Below, piece after piece: positions 6,003 to 7,082 of a stretch of DNA of 7,082 nucleotides. How positions within the stretch are numbered: position 1 is the stretch's first letter; each line of letters opens with the position of its first letter. The position numbers and the translations under genes are program-made. The stretch spans positions 1-7,082 of the forward strand of contig JAUUZT010000041.1 in NCBI GenBank assembly GCA_030589825.1, given 5' to 3'. Origin of the DNA: Dehalococcoidia bacterium (lineage in GTDB: Bacteria; Chloroflexota; Dehalococcoidia; GIF9; AB-539-J10). The notes beneath the pieces are model-generated. The model worked only from the letters and a program-made list of their open reading frames with translations, did not search any database and was not told the DNA's origin.

Positions 6003-6020
6003 CAATATACTGATATATTG
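6003..6020. promoter_or_regulatory. Operator-like inverted repeat upstream of the LarA homologue
   Basis: CAATATA (6003-6009) and TATATTG (6014-6020) form a perfect 7-bp dyad around CTGA, in the 171-bp gap between the second carrier and the LarA homologue. The AT-rich stem with no T-run argues against a terminator and fits a protein-binding site. An exact TATAAT at 5954-5959 just after the carrier stop lacks a clear -35 box. The gap is long enough for a separate promoter, so the racemase gene may be controlled apart from the carriers. This dyad does not match the one at 3246-3264. Confidence 0.3.
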
Positions 6021-6114
6021 GGCTGCCTGTGATACCATAATCGACAGCTAAACATAGCCATTGGTTTAACCCCTTTCCATATTTCCTGATAAAAATCGGC
6101 TAAGGGATGTAAAT

Positions 6115-7082
6115 ATGAGCATATTAAAAAATGTCGTCAGTGTGCCACAGGGAGCCTGGCATGACGAAAGAGATGTCGAACTTCAGTTCCCTGAAGAATG
6201 GGCGGTGACAGTCAGTGCCATGAAGGGAAATGACGCACCGGCGCTGGATGAGGCAGGTTTCCGCAGGTCATTCGCTAATCCAATTGGCAGCAAAACTATC
6301 AGGGAACTCGCACAGGGAAAGAAAAACGTAGTAATACTTTTCGATGATATTAGCCGCCCCACAAAAACGTCAGAAATAGTACCCTTTGTGCTGGAGGAAT
6401 TGGCGGCAGCAGGAGTCGAGGAGAGTAACATACAGTTCATCTGCGCCCTGGGGTCCCATGGTGCTCTAACCGCCCATGATTTTGCAAAAAAACTGGGAAA
6501 GGACTTACCAGGTAAATTCAACGTATATAACCATAACCCCTATGAAAATTGTAGCTACGTCGGCACCACCAGCCGTGGAACCAAGGTGTCATTGAATACA
6601 GAATTCGTTAATGCCGATTTCAAGATTGGTATTGGCTCCATACTACCACACTTGGGAGTTGGCTTCGGTGGAGGAGGGAAGATAATTCTCCCAGGTATTG
6701 CTGCGATCAGTACAATAGTGCACAACCATGGTCCGGTACGCAACCAGGCCAGGAAAAGCGGCATCGACTGTAATACTGGCATGGGAAAATACCAGCACAA
6801 TGCCCAGCGTCTCGATATAGAAGAGGCTTGCTCCCTGTCCGGGTTAAATATTCTGATAGATGCAATAGTTAATATACACCGCGATATCGTAGCCCTTTTC
6901 GTAGGAGACCCCCGTGCCCAATACTATGAAGGCGTAAAACTGGCAAAATCTCATTATTGGAGTCCTCTTCCAGATAAGCCCGACATAGTGGTTGTTAATT
7001 GTAACGCTAAAGCTAATGAGACATTAATTGGTTTTGTGGTAGCACAATCTCTACTACAAGATTCCGGGGGAACTGTAGTCAT
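6115..7082 (+). CDS. LarA-like nickel-pincer-dependent 2-hydroxyacid racemase/epimerase (partial, runs off right edge)
   Basis: The frame is open for 322 codons to the right edge; LarA proteins are usually about 420-430 residues, so roughly 100 are missing. LarA uses a covalently bound nickel-pincer nucleotide to interconvert D- and L-lactate by hydride transfer; relatives act on other 2-hydroxyacids. Visible motifs are 'DDISRPT' (77-83), with D78 and R81 spaced like D72/R75 of Lactobacillus plantarum LarA. 'GSHG' with H115 matches H108, and H179 in 'ILPHLGVGFGGGGKI' matches H174. K189, ten residues on, matches the cofactor-attaching K184, and H205 (16 after the Lys) matches H200. The equivalences are my own alignment by spacing. 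The fit to the family N-domain is strong; the C-domain is incomplete. The start ATG has AAGGGA seven bases upstream, and the nearby ATG at 6107 is followed at once by a stop. The cofactor genes larB, larC and larE are not in the window. The substrate may not be lactate, so no gene symbol is given. Confidence 0.88.
   Translation, partial: MSILKNVVSVPQGAWHDERDVELQFPEEWAVTVSAMKGNDAPALDEAGFRRSFANPIGSKTIRELAQGKKNVVILFDDISRPTKTSEIVPFVLEELAAAGVEESNIQFICALGSHGALTAHDFAKKLGKDLPGKFNVYNHNPYENCSYVGTTSRGTKVSLNTEFVNADFKIGIGSILPHLGVGFGGGGKIILPGIAAISTIVHNHGPVRNQARKSGIDCNTGMGKYQHNAQRLDIEEACSLSGLNILIDAIVNIHRDIVALFVGDPRAQYYEGVKLAKSHYWSPLPDKPDIVVVNCNAKANETLIGFVVAQSLLQDSGGTVV

Noticed and set aside
6049..6068. TAAAC/GTTTA inverted repeat upstream of the LarA homologue.
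   Set aside because: Only five pairs with a 10-base spacer; too weak to separate from chance.
6183..6800. Minus-strand frames of 112 and 81 codons opposite the LarA homologue.
   Set aside because: The plus strand has an uninterrupted frame with conserved LarA motifs throughout this stretch.
1..7082. Transfer RNA, ribosomal RNA, CRISPR repeats, insertion-sequence ends or attachment sites.
   Set aside because: No cloverleaf-like segment, regularly spaced repeats, transposase motifs or flanking direct repeats were seen on either strand.

Overview
The window reads as bacterial chromosomal DNA of roughly balanced base composition. Most genes have strong purine-rich ribosome binding sites (AAAGGAG, AAAGGAGGG, AAAGGAGGAG). 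There are no RNA genes, insertion sequences, CRISPR arrays or phage genes. The gene content (a PH-like small protein, OFA-type MFS carriers, an Ldh_2-family dehydrogenase and a LarA homologue) would fit an uncultured anaerobe such as a Chloroflexota (Dehalococcoidia-like) or deltaproteobacterial lineage. That placement is a low-confidence guess from memory of similar proteins, not a demonstrated assignment.

Layout. Positions 1-162 (minus) hold the N-terminus of a lipoprotein whose body lies off the left edge. It diverges from a small soluble protein of unknown function at 323-805 (+). An Ldh_2-family (malate/L-lactate dehydrogenase type) oxidoreductase follows at 914-2002 (+). It converges with a D-isomer-specific 2-hydroxyacid dehydrogenase at 2077-3072 (-). 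A 277-bp divergent control region (3073-3349) with two dyads separates that gene from two tandem paralogous MFS carriers at 3350-4615 and 4687-5943 (+). A LarA-like nickel-pincer racemase/epimerase starts at 6115 (+) and runs off the right edge.

How the genes could work together. From 914 onward the genes look like a 2-hydroxyacid utilisation locus. There are two probable monocarboxylate/organic-anion carriers, two dehydrogenases from unrelated families that typically take opposite stereoisomers, and an enzyme of the family that interconverts 2-hydroxyacid stereoisomers. Together they could import a mixture of isomers and oxidise both to one 2-oxoacid. The substrate cannot be read from the sequence: lactate, malate, sulfolactate, glycerate and sugar acids are all possible.

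The most useful specific observations are these. Both carriers probably start at a TTG codon with its own Shine-Dalgarno sequence, rather than at the upstream ATG. The carriers align without gaps at about 63% identity (counted by hand) but differ at charged membrane positions. The D-type dehydrogenase has Ala in place of the first Gly of its NAD-binding motif. The LarA homologue keeps the nickel-pincer residues that can be recognised in the visible part.
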